Below are positions 1 to 11,504 of a stretch of 64,000 nt of DNA, piece by piece. The position numbers and the translations under genes are program-made. This DNA comes from Tetrahymena elliotti 4EA (Eukaryota > Ciliophora > Oligohymenophorea > Hymenostomatida > Tetrahymenidae). The number at the start of each line of letters is the position of its first letter. The first letter of the stretch is position 1. Under the pieces are notes generated by a model. It saw only the letters and a list, made by a program, of their open reading frames with translations, did no database searches and had not been told where the DNA came from. The stretch covers positions 127,522 through 191,521 of the forward strand of contig JH720313.1 in NCBI GenBank assembly GCA_000231825.2. The letters run 5' to 3'.

Positions 1-54
1 GAACCCGAGCCGATTGCTTGGAAGGCAATAATCCTGCCACTAGACCAACGCAGC
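1..54 (-). tRNA. tRNA-Gly(UCC): tRNA-Gly(UCC), cut by window start
   Basis: This is the 5' part of a glycine tRNA on the minus strand; its T-arm end and 3' acceptor strand lie outside the window. Over the shared part it is identical to the complete copy at 140-210, including the anticodon arm with loop CTTCCAA and anticodon TCC. The two copies lie 85 bp apart in the same orientation, which suggests a recent tandem duplication. Confidence 0.93.
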
Positions 55-139
55 TTGTTATTTATTTAAAAAAGTAATTTTTATAATTTTAATCAGAAAA
101 TTTAAGTAACCGAAAAATGTTAAAATATTATTTAAAAAA

Positions 140-210
140 TGCTGCGTCCGGGAATCGAACCCGAGCCGATTGCTTGGAAGGCAATAATCCTGCCACTAGA
201 CCAACGCAGC
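140..210 (-). tRNA. tRNA-Gly(UCC): tRNA-Gly(UCC)
   Basis: A complete 71-nt tRNA including the discriminator base. The acceptor strands GCTGCGT and ACGCAGC pair perfectly. The anticodon stem ATTGC/GCAAT closes a 7-nt loop, CTTCCAA, with anticodon TCC, which reads GGA glycine codons. The T-loop GTTCGATTC is canonical. There is no intron and no encoded CCA, as expected for a nuclear tRNA. The short length with a small variable loop is typical of tRNA-Gly. Confidence 0.96.
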
Positions 211-756
211 TCGTTGGGATAAATGATAAGATTTTTGATTTAGAATGATAGGCAGGATAAAGAAGAAAATTAATTTATCTTAACAAGCAAATGACCCAAA
301 TTTAAATTAACCTTTGTGTTTTTTTTAAATTTTATTTCCATAAAAACAAGAAGCACTCTCATAATAAAATAGTTTATTCAAATAAGAAAAAAATAATTGA
401 TATTGGAATTAAATGAAGTAAATTCTAAATATGATAAACTTGAAGAATTCTTTGATAATATATAACAAGTTCTTGAACTATTCGGAAAAAATATTTTTGG
501 AATGATTTTTCAATAAAAATATTGTTGCTAATTCTTAGTAAAAGGAATAAACTTCAAAAAAAATAAATGATTCTAAAATGTTAAAATTAAATATCAGTGA
601 AAAAATTATTTAAAGATATAGAAAGAAGAAATTAGTTGATTTGTCCTTAATACAATATAGAAGAGTAAAAAGAGTAATACACATTATTAAAATTGAAAAA
701 GGATTTGAATTGAAATGTTAAAAATATATTAATTAAATTAGTTAAATTATTTCAAA
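211..756. other. Spacer between tRNA genes and channel gene 3' end
   Basis: AT-rich spacer. A 54-codon TGA-terminated frame at 406-570 (+) has a coding-like glutamate/lysine-rich composition, but it has no clear start, splice acceptor or recognisable domain. I see nothing else. Confidence 0.5.
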
Positions 757-3700
757 TCATTTTATGTTTGCATTTACTTAAAAGCTTTTTCTAAAACCTA
801 TTCTCTTTTTGTCTTTTTGGCTCATATATTTCTTCAACACTTTCTTAAAGACATGCTTGAAATTATGATGTGGGAAAAAATAAAGAAAATCACACTTTTT
901 ATCAAAATCCCAGTAATACATAGAGTTATCCCACTTGACCTTAAGCAAAGTCTCTAATCCATAAGTATAGCTATTCATTTAAAATTACTAATTTAATAAT
1001 ACATTTTACTTAAGAATATGTTGCAAGCTATTTCTCTGACCATTACTTAAATTAGATTGAGACATTTTTTGAATAACTTCTTGCATTGAAGAAATTTTAT
1101 CATCTCTCTCCGAATAATTAGAATCAAGTTGTTAAATAGAGCTATTAATTTACTTCTTAAGCAAATCAAATATTGAAAATTTATTTGTACTTTTTTATGT
1201 TATTAAAGTTTATTATTATCCTTATTCTGTTTTAGAGAGACTGGGTTACTTCTGTATTTTTTCTTTTAAAATAGGTTTTTCATGCATTTCTTTACAATCT
1301 TAATTATTTATATTTTCCAATATCGAATGATTAAGATTTTATGACCTCCTATGAAGAAGAGATTACCTTAAACTCTATCTTTACTAAACTTATTTACTTG
1401 CTTGCTGGCTATTCTTACTATGTCCAATAGTATTTGATTTGATGTAAGAATAACCTGAACTGATATTATTTCTTGACTATTTTTTAATTTTACAAAAAAA
1501 GAATATTAAAAAAATTAAAACCTTTTAAAAATATAAATAAAGAGTAAACTAAAATTCAAAAAAATAAAAAGTTTTTATTTATTTCAAGAATTTTTATTGT
1601 AAATTCTATCAAATAAAACCCTATCAACTATATTTATTTTTAAATTTAAACTAAAAATATTAATATTTTTTTAAATTCATTTACATTCACTTTAATGCTC
1701 TCCTAAGATTTATTGGGCAAATTTTATTTTTATGACTCATCGTCATTATCTTCTTCTTTAATTACTTCTGATTCAAAATTTAATCCTTTACTTATATATT
1801 TTTAGCTTATTGAAAAGCTCATCCCATCATTAAGTCCAGATTCTTCATATCTATCACTTAAGTCATTTTCTACAGAGCATGTATCTTCTTTATTTTCATC
1901 AACAGATAGTCTTGAAGTAATATCATCATAAAGTGGAGCTTGCTTTTCTCTTTTCCTTACAAATTTCTCATCTCTTTATTGGTTTGGACAGTGCAAGTAT
2001 CTAAAAAGAGAAATTTTAGATTTTTTAAAGTAATGAGTTACAGGACAGTCTATGAAATGATGATAAAGTGATGAGCATATTATGCATTTACTTTATATTA
2101 CAAATATTTCTTTATTCAATAATATTTTATGTTTTATTTCTTAATATTTCTGATAGTCTTGTTTATTTTTTTTGACTATCTCCAAGAATTGGCTTGTATG
2201 GATTTTGATAACAGTAGTATGTTTTTAGCATCTAACAATGTATGGAAGAGGGCTATTAGAGAAGAATTCGCATTCACCAAAATATTCTCCTACATTGAGC
2301 ACTCTAATTACTTTTTTTCCACTATTTTATTCATCAGACTTTCTCTTAAAGTCATTTTAATATTAAATTCTTTTTATTTTTATTTTAAAATGTTTAAATT
2401 AAAAAATTAATAAATAAACATTAAATATTACGTTAAGTCTTCATTATTCTCATCAAACTAAAACTCTTTCAGTATTTCAACTTCAAATCCAAAAAATATT
2501 TTTATAACTAATAAGTAAATAAAAAAATTTACCCTTTCCTTGTGTAATAAGATAGGCATAACTATCTAAAGTTTATGTATCAAAAGTATTAATAATCTAT
2601 CCTTCACTATAGCACTCCTCTTACATAATCTAATACATACTTGAAAGTGTATTTTAAGAAAAACTATCCAAAAATTTCAATTATTTAATGATATTTTTAT
2701 TCGATTATGTGACCAATTTGTTTTTCATATGATAACTCAGCTTGTTTAATGTCTATTGCTCCTAATCAAAATGAAAATTCTATTATTATTCATATTATTT
2801 TAATAGATGAATATTCATCACTCTTTAAAGCTCTCTTTTATAAAATTAATTTAAATAAAGTTATTTCTTTATTTTTGATGTAAAATAAGGTTTTTAAAAT
2901 AAATATTCAAAATTATTGTGTTTTTTCAGAGATAAAATTAATTTACAAATCAATTTTTTTTCTCTGCATATATTTGTTTAGAATGTTCAAATCTTTTTTC
3001 TAGTTCTCTGAATTAGAGTTTATGTTTTATATGACATTTCCGATATTATTCACTAAATATGCATAAAGCACACATGAAATTAGCATCCAAAATGAAGTAA
3101 AAGCATATTCATATTAAGTTATAACCGAAACAGAGAAAGAGTTACCCACAGTATGAAAAGCCCAAAGCTGAGCTTCTATGTAGACACTCCACCAATCTCC
3201 TTGATTAGTAATTATTTAGCCTTGAATTGAGTTAATATTAGAATTAAAAATCATAATTATAGTAAATAATATGATAAATTACTGTTTGTTAGCCATGTCT
3301 CTTATATTCCTAGAATATTTAATTCAAATTATGCTAATATAGAGTAAGAACATGCCATTAAATGGGTAAGCAAAAGAAGTGATATCAAAAGTTTAAATAT
3401 TTATAAAATATAATGCTTTTTGAGATGCTAAAGAATAAGAAATTCTAGCTTAATTAATATAATCGACATTCCTTTGATTTTAAGTAATAATGGAAGCTGA
3501 AAAAGAATGTTTATTACTTTATTTTCAGAAGTTTTTCCTTCAAAAATCAAGGGAAGAATCTCAAAAAAAAAATATTCAGATAAATAAATTTTTAATAATT
3601 ATCTCCTATCAGTGATAAAATCGCCTTCATAGTATGTAGCTGTATTCATCTATATTAGCATTTCTGTTACCCAACAAAAAATAGCAATATAATTAAAAAG

Positions 3701-4890
3701 ATGTTGCTCATGCCCAAAATCAGCTTGAAAGAAAACTGTAAAAGAAATTAGTAACAAAAAAAAACAGTTATAACAAACTATCAAAGCACTAATAAGAATC
3801 CTAAATTTATTCTCAGGATTAAAGAGAGGAATTTTATCTAAGATCATGTAGAATCCTTTTTCCAATCCTTAGAAAATAGAGATTAAAATAGAGATAATTT
3901 TTTAAAAGCAATTCGCCTTAGTTTCTTTGCTAATATAAAAGTAATCAGATTTATCTCCTATCAAATGTCTGCTATTATTATCTAATTACCTGAATTTTCC
4001 AAACAATGTATAATTCATTATGAACTTGTGAATTTAGGGTTTGATTAAAGTTAGTACTCTTATAACTTTATCAAAAGTAATATATTAGCTATTAAACTTC
4101 CTTCTCGTTGACAAATATGATCCATGAGAATATTAACTAAATAAATTGTAAATTTATTTAATTAATATTGATAATAAATTTTAATTCTAAATCATAAACT
4201 AAAATAAAATTTTTTATTTCATTTTTGTTTAAATTTGAAAAAACTCCAATTTACTTTTAAGAAATTCTTGATTTAAAAGTTGTTGCAGTAACTAATTTTT
4301 TTGAATTGTTTAATGGAATGTTATATGTATTGCATTTTTTATATTATTGTGATTAAGTAGGCATCTTATCTTGGGTTTCTAAAGTTTTTTTTTAACTTTT
4401 TATGAATGTTTCAAATATACTTAAATTTGTTGCCAATTAAGACTCCCTCTTTTCTTTAAGTTAACTATTTTTATAATTATCTTCATCATTCCCATCATCT
4501 TCTACCTAATTATCTTTTTATGAACCTTTAGAATTATATTTTTAATATTTATATCATAATTTTCATAATTTTTAAAAAAATTAGTCAGTCTTTCCTTCAT
4601 GAATAAATTTAACTAAAATTCTGAGCTAATATTTTACTTTACTCACTAGAAAATTCATTTTCTTTACTTGTATAATTTTCATCTTAGATCTATTCATTTT
4701 AAGTAATTTCAATCTCACCCAATATTTAATTCTTTTTTTCTAAGTATTTTTCTTAGCCCTCGCTGAATTCATCAATTATTATCATTGATGAATCTACTTT
4801 TTTGCTTATGTCAAAAAATGAAGAATTGTTAGCTCCATCAAGTTTTACATTTAGTTTGCTTTCTTACAAGTAATTATTTGAGTTTATCAT
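757..4890 (-). CDS. Six-TM cation channel with cNMP-binding fold and CCHC tail (paralogue 1)
   Basis: The predicted protein has 1134 residues. Exons on the minus strand are 4890-4614, 4525-4255, 4136-3283, 3220-2947, 2834-2533, 2480-2432, 2342-1685 and 1476-757, with TGA at 757-759. The N-terminus is acidic and Gln/Asn-rich. A membrane domain of about six hydrophobic segments follows; the S4-like stretch has lysines (LLLKIKGMSIILIKLEFL) rather than spaced arginines. The pore region around residues 479-515 contains WAFHTVGNSFS, so the potassium-filter position reads T-V-G-N-S instead of T-V-G-Y-G. The last membrane segment follows, then a CNBD with GEYFGECEFF, and then CIICSSLYHHFIDC, a C-x2-C-x4-H-x4-C knuckle at about residues 762-775. 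Overall order is that of CNG/EAG-type channels. The ion carried and any ligand are unknown. It lies 969 bp downstream of a close paralogue with the same exon plan. Confidence 0.85.
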
Positions 4891-5859
4891 TAGTAGAAGT
4901 AAATTAAATTATTCTCAAAACTAATCTAAATAATTATTATTAACTTTTATCACTTTTTAATTATTTCTAATAACAAAACTCATTCCGCCAAATTTATTAA
5001 TAATTACAATTTTTTATATTTTTTATTCTAATTAAACTAAAACAGCTTTATCAAAATTAAATAAATCTAAGAAATTTTCAAATAAAAAAATAAAAGACCA
5101 ATATCCCTAATCAACTTGTTAATACCTTTTCTTAAAACATTCAAACCAAACGTTTAAGTCTTTGCAAAATTAACATACAATCTTCTTCATATCTTAATTT
5201 TTTCTAAAAGACCTTGTTGATAATGAGAAAACCTTATATTTTTTATAAAATTAATAATTGAATTTGAGTAAATTAGAATCAATGAAGCTTTACTAGAAAA
5301 AAATTTACTATTTTATATTAAATAATTATCTACCTTTTTACCGACCTGTTAATTTATTTTATTTCATTACAGTTTTTAGTTTTTATTGAAGTGGAATCAT
5401 TTAAAATAAAACTCTTTTATTTTATATTATTATGAAGCTCATCTTTTTGAATCATTTTTTAAATGAAAAAATTATCTACCTTTTTTTTAGGTTATTTTCG
5501 AAAATTTAGCTTAAATTATTTTTTTATTTTCCACCAAAAAATTTAGATATTCACAAAAATAATATTTTAGTCATTTTATGAAGAATTAAAATCATTCTCT
5601 TTTTTACATTTATATGAACAAAATAATTTTTGATATAAATAATTATGAATTACGAAGAAATTTCCAAAGATAGTTTAAATTAGTAAGTGTTTTAAATATT
5701 GAAAATAAAATCACTGCAGCAACATTTGTCGTAATAATACATATTTAATAAAATAGTTATTATTTTTAAAGAATTAATGTAAATTATTTTTTAATTTTCA
5801 TTTTGATTAAGTATGAAATTAAATAACAAAGAATATTGAAATAAATAAAACAATTTTAT
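4891..5859. other. Spacer between tandem channel genes
   Basis: About 970 bp of AT-rich DNA holding the 3' flank of the upstream paralogue and the presumed promoter of the downstream one. I see no supported gene. Confidence 0.6.
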
Positions 5860-8800
5860 TCAATTTATAAAGTACTAAGTTCCTCCTTTTTTAGCTTTTT
5901 TTCTACTTTTTTCTTTACGAATTTACTTTTTCTCAAAATACTTTAAAACATGTTTGCAGTTATTTCTTGGAAAGAAAAATAAAAACTCGCACTTTTAATC
6001 AAAAGCCCAATAATACATAGTTGTATCCCATTGAGCTTTATAAAATGCATTATCAAAAACATATCGTTAGCTATTATTTTAGAAAGAGGTTTAATGCTAA
6101 AATTAGTTTCTTGAATTAAAAATTAAATTATTATTATTATTATTATTGCTACTGTTCTTTTAGTTATTAGTGTTTATTTCATTAGGTTTCAAATAAATAT
6201 CCTATAATAATTATTAGCTCTTAGAATCACCTTCATTATTTTTATTTTCTAAATTTTAAGGATAATTAATACTAATACTTTATCTATTATTGCAATTATT
6301 ATTCCCATTACCGAATGTTTAAGGAGTTTTTAATGAAGTTTATTTATTGATAGAATGATAAATTCCTTAATAATTTTCTATGTTGTTGAAACTATTTACT
6401 ATGACTTGTTTATCTTTATCGTCAACTTATAGCTCAATTATTTCTTTTAATTCCAGATTAGGATTATTAGAGAGTCTTCTAACCACAATAGAAGCTCTTT
6501 TACTTTATCTCTTATTATTACTATTATTATTATTGTTACTGATATTATTATTATTTTAGATATTTGTGCTACTATTGATAATCATAGGAGATATTTGATT
6601 CAAGTTGTTTACAGCTGCCACATTTTTTAAAGCATTAGCTTCATTACTATGTAATTTCTTAATTTTTTTAATTATAAATTTTCTTGAATAATATTTTTAA
6701 TTATATTGTAATTCTTTTATAATTCAAATTAGAAAAATTTAAGGTATTTTTGTTATCATTTACTAAAATATAATTTTATTATTTTAAGAATTTTAAATTA
6801 GTGATTATTTGATTAAAAATTTTTGTTATGGTATATTCTTTAAGAATATTTTGGGGAAAGCTTTCAGCTAAATAAAAGAAATAAACTAAATGAAAAATAA
6901 ATGTTATGTTTTTACTTATGGCTCTAATTCTTTTTAAGAAATTTCACTATGAATATGCTCTTAAATATTTAGAGCTGAAATAGCATTACTGTCCTTTTTA
7001 TTTAAATTGCTATTGGGTGGTGGCTACTATCTCTTTATTTATTTAATATTAGAAGATTCATCATCTCTCTAATATTCTTGAAAACTATCTTAATCTTCTT
7101 CTAAGCAAGTAAAAGATAACTTTTGAGAGTTTTAATTAATCAATATACATGTTTAATCTTTATAGGGCTTTCTTTTATAACTTTAATTTCTTTCTTAGAA
7201 CTAAAAATATGAATATTTGAAGATGGCAAACTAAGGGTGTTTTGGGAAATGAGTAGATTTGCATTCAATAAAATGATGGTTTCGAGCATTACATATGATA
7301 CATTATCTGTTAATTGCATACATTTCATTATTAAATTGTATTCTATGTTTTATTTCCATAAATTTTTGGTAATCTTGTTTATTATTTTTAATAATGTGAA
7401 TAAACTATTGTTAAGAAATCTTTATTATTATAGTTTATTTGCAGCTCTAAACTTTATATGGAAGTTAAGTATTCAAGAAAAAATCATATTCTCCAAAAGC
7501 CTATCCTGCACCAAGTCTTTTTACAACCTTTTATCCTTTAGCTTAAGACTCTTGTGTTTTCTTTTTTTCTTCAGACTAATATTCTGAGCTATTTTATTAA
7601 AAGTATCATTAGAGTTCTTAGATTAGATGGAAAAAATAAATTTATTACATGAAATCATTTTCTTCTTCATTATATTAAAAGAACTGTATGATATCAACTA
7701 ATTTAATATAATAATTTAATTTTCAAATTAACCTCAAAATATTCAAAATATGTTTTACCACTTCCTTAAATAATTAGGTATAAATATGTATCTAAAGTAG
7801 CCTCATCAAATGTCGGGATTGTCAAACCTTCTGTATAGCTTTCTTCCTTCATGATTTAGTATACAGCTGCTAATGTCTATTAAGAGAATTGTTTCAAAAA
7901 ATCAAATTGTTAGATGATATGCTTATTTGATTCTGTAAAAAGTTTGTTTCTCATATGGTAACTCAACTTATTTAATGTTTCTTTTTCTGATTCAAATTGA
8001 ACTTATAACTATTGTTCATATTAATTCTACAAGTGGATATTCATTATTCTTTAAAGCTCTCTATTAAATTTTGATAAATTCATTTATTATTTAAACAGAC
8101 AAAATTAAATTTTATCTAAAAAAATGATTATTTTTGTTTAAAAAGCAGATTTTTTACATGTCTATTTTTTTTCTTTGCATATATCTATTTAAGATGTTGA
8201 GATCTTTTTTATAATTTTCTGAATTTGAATTAATGTTTGAAAGTATGGTTCCTAGAGTATTTACAAGATAAGCATATAATACACATGAGATAAGCATCCA
8301 AAATGAAGTGAAAGCATATTCTTATTAAGTATGAACTGATGTAGAATAAGAATTTCCCATTGTATGAATAGCCCAAAACTGTGCTTCTATATAAGCTTAC
8401 CACCATGAATGTTCGCTTGTTATAATTTAGCCTATTTTAAATTGAAATATTTTATCAATTAAAATTTAAATTATTGTAAAAAATAAAATTAGCTACAAGA
8501 TATCTATTTTTATAAATGATATTTTTTGATTTTTGGAAAAAATTTTATTAGATTTTTTACTTTAATTTAGCCATGTAATTTTGATGTCTAAAATATGTAT
8601 TTCAAATTATGCTAGAGCATAATATGAACAGGCCATCAGATGAGTTAGTAATAAAAGCTATACTAGGAGTTTAATAATTTAAAGAATGTAGTGCTTTTTT
8701 AAGTGTTATAAAATCAGAAATTCCAGCTTACTTAGTATGATAGACATTCCTTTTAATTTGAGTACCAAAGGAAGCTTATAAGCTATGTTTACAGCTTAGT

Positions 8801-10206
8801 TCGTAGCTGTTTTACCTTCAAATATTAGAGGAAGGATTTCATAAAAAAAGTATTCTTTCAAATAGATTTTAAAAATAGTTTTTCTATCTGTAATGAATTC
8901 TCCATCATGATAAGTTGCTGTATTCATATTGATTAACATTTCACTCACCCAAGCTCCTATAGCTATATAGTGAAATGTGTGCATTAAGCCTGAAAACTCT
9001 GCACTAAAAAAAACTTAAAAAGAAACAAGAAGAAGATAAAAGGAATTATAGCATACTATTAATGAATTAATGATAATTCGAATCATGTTTTCAGGGTTAA
9101 AAAGAGGTAATTTACTTAAAACTAAAAAAAATGACCTCTCTATAGCAAGAAGCATAGATATTATAGTATTTATTAGTGTTTTAACACAAATAACTTTCTT
9201 TTATTCTATCAGATCTGTAAAATCAACTTTATCATTGACCAAATTTCTGCAAGTGTCATTAAAAAATCGATACCTTCCTCTTGTAGTGTAATTTTCAAAA
9301 TATTTTAAAATTTGTGGTTTTATAACAGTTATTATTCTTATTATTTTATCAATAGTGTTTAGTCCACTAAACTTATTTCTTTAAGACCCTCTGATTGAAA
9401 TAGCAGAATTATTTTATGTGCTTTTGTTGTTATTTAAAAAAATATGAATTATTTTATACTTTAATTTCATAAAATATCATACTGTTGCTATGTTTTTGAA
9501 AATTATAGTTTTGATTTCACAGACAACCTTTTATTTGACATTGCCATTTTTTTATTTATCTTAGAAGTTTAAGACTAGACAGTATTTTTTATGGTCTAGC
9601 TATTCTCAACATCTTACTCTAATTAAAAAGAGGTTTTTTAATTATTACCACTTTTATTAGTTAGATAGGTATTTTTTAATACACTACACTCCAATTCATT
9701 TTATAATCCTAAAGAATTTTTTTAAATAGAAGTTAAATGGATAATTTAAGCTTTATTTCCTCCACTTTGAACAAAAAACTAAGATAATTTGGGATAGATC
9801 TAAATTTTATTCTAAACTATTAAATCCAATAATTATTTTTAACTTTGAGTAGAATATCTTTTAAATTGGAAATATACATGTAAAAATAGAGAAATAAACC
9901 AACAAAAATATTTTATCGGACGGATGATATCTGCTTAAAAATAAGTTGTGAATCGATTTTTAAATTAAGAAAGTATTTATGATTACCTATAAAAGAAGAA
10001 ACATCATGAGATTGATTAAATGGATCTTTGGCTACTCTAAAAGAAGTTTCATCCCCTTAAAATTTATTAAGCTTATCTTAAAATTACTCAAATTGCTCTT
10101 CGAAAATCATGTTTGAATGAATCTTTTTTGAAAGATCAACTAATGATTAATGGTTTTATCCTTATAGTTTAACTGTAAGTTTTTCGTCATAAGATAATTA
10201 ACTCAT
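5860..10206 (-). CDS. Six-TM cation channel with cNMP-binding fold and CCHC tail (paralogue 2)
   Basis: The predicted protein has 1133 residues. Exons on the minus strand are 10206-9987, 9708-9483, 9420-8561, 8431-8158, 8060-7759, 7697-7649, 7588-6916 and 6657-5860, with TGA at 5860-5862. It follows paralogue 1 throughout: PLFNPEN before S1, a shared S1-S2 block ending MNTATYHDGEFITDR, S5 with LLLLTHLMACSY, the pore WAIHTMGNSYS (filter position T459-M-G-N-S463), the CNBD with GAGQAFGEYDFF, and the knuckle CIICNARNHHFIEC at residues 740-753. The last exon encodes asparagine runs (AAT repeats) and ends in a block shared with paralogue 1 (MYYW.FD.KC.FL.FFP). The S4 lacks regular arginines and the CNBD lacks the usual phosphate-contacting arginine, so voltage and nucleotide gating are both uncertain. 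Confidence 0.87.
6124..6147. repeat. ATT trinucleotide repeat encoding Asn
   Basis: A run of ATT on the plus strand, read as AAT (Asn) codons in the last exon of channel paralogue 2. A second imperfect ATT tract lies near 6509-6555 in the same exon. Such Asn runs sit in the disordered tail and are absent from paralogue 1. Confidence 0.8.
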
Positions 10207-11504
10207 TATAAGAAGTAGAAGTAAATATTTTTTAATTAATTGCTTTTATTGTATTAATCAAAATTTAGTTCTTTAACTATTATCTCAGTTTAACATTTAA
10301 AATAATAAATAGAAACAGTCTAAAAAGTGTTTAGCCTCAACATAAAGTTCATAAAGTAAAAAAAAATTATTGAACCTTAAAAGCAGCAAAATAAATAAAT
10401 TCATTCTAATTATTAAGAATCAATACTTATTTTTTAGCTAAAAAAACAACTTTATGAAAATATTAATAATGAATAATGAATGTAATCTTATGTAATCATT
10501 TAAAAAAATCAATATTTTAAACTAAAAAAGCTACTATTTTTTAAATTACTTAATTTTATGTAGATTGAAAATAAAAATTTTAACAATAAAATTATTAATT
10601 GTTTTAAAATGTTTATAAAACTGGATAAAATAGTTTAGATAAATATTGAAAAATAATTAAATTTTTATTATCTTTAAATTTATTTTATAATAAAAATTTA
10701 AGTTCAGTAATATCTAATGAAACAGATAAATCATAAATATTTAAAAAAAATTATTTTATTAAATATCTTCTAAATTATCATAATATTTATTATTTAAAAT
10801 AGCTAATTTAAATAAATAATTCAAATAAAAATAAACTTTATTTATATTTGTTAGATTACTTTGTTAGAAAAAATAGTTACCATATAATCTAATTAAAAAT
10901 ACAAACACCCTTCCTTTCTAAAATTAAAAATTGAGCACCAAATTTTTTAAAATAAAAAACTTTTAAATAATTTAATGATTCTATTTAAAAAAATTTAGAG
11001 TAAATAAATTTAAGTCTCTTAAATTATGATAAATTTCGGAAAATTTGAATTTAATAAATTGAAAATTGTTAGGTGCTTATTAAGTTAGTTTCAAGGAAAA
11101 ATAATTTTTGAAAATAAGATTGCTTTTATAGAAATGATAATTACAAATAATAAACAAATTTAATAAAATCATTAATAAGAATTGAAATCCTCCTTTAAAT
11201 TACTTATTTGCGTGGTCTTTATAAATTTATAAAAAATTTAGAATAATTAGTTTCTAAAAATAAATAAAAAGATGAGATGATTAAAATATAATGAATTATG
11301 GTAATTTTGGTGTATTTAATTTGTAAAGAAGCTGTAATTAAAACTGGTGTAGATATCTTTTATTCGGAATAGATAAAGCCTATTATTTGTAGTAAATTTT
11401 GTAATAGTACATTTAAGTACTTAAAATTTAATTTTTTATAATTCCATCTGATTTTATTTTTTTAAAAATTCAAGTTAAAATTGCTTTCATTAATAAACTT
11501 GAAA
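10207..11504. other. Divergent intergenic region
   Basis: About 1.3 kb of very AT-rich DNA between the start of the minus-strand channel gene and the plus-strand cysteine-rich gene. It must hold both promoters. I recognise no specific element and no gene. Confidence 0.6.

Noticed and set aside
406..570. Open frame of 54 codons reading ELNEVNSKYDKLEEF, coding-like
   Set aside because: No start or splice acceptor is evident, it sits directly after the tRNA gene, and no domain is recognised; too short to call in this AT-rich code.
2129..2410. Plus-strand 93-codon frame
   Set aside because: It is the antisense shadow of channel paralogue 1 exons 6-7, where the minus strand carries the CNBD and knuckle motifs.
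3221..3282. Apparent frameshift or extra hydrophobic segment (FIILFTIIMIF) in channel paralogue 1
   Set aside because: It is a 62-nt GT...AG intron; splicing restores TWLTNSQIIT, matching paralogue 2, whose intron at the same place is 129 nt.
7237..7587. Plus-strand 116-codon frame
   Set aside because: Antisense to exon 7 of channel paralogue 2; the minus strand is clearly the coding one.
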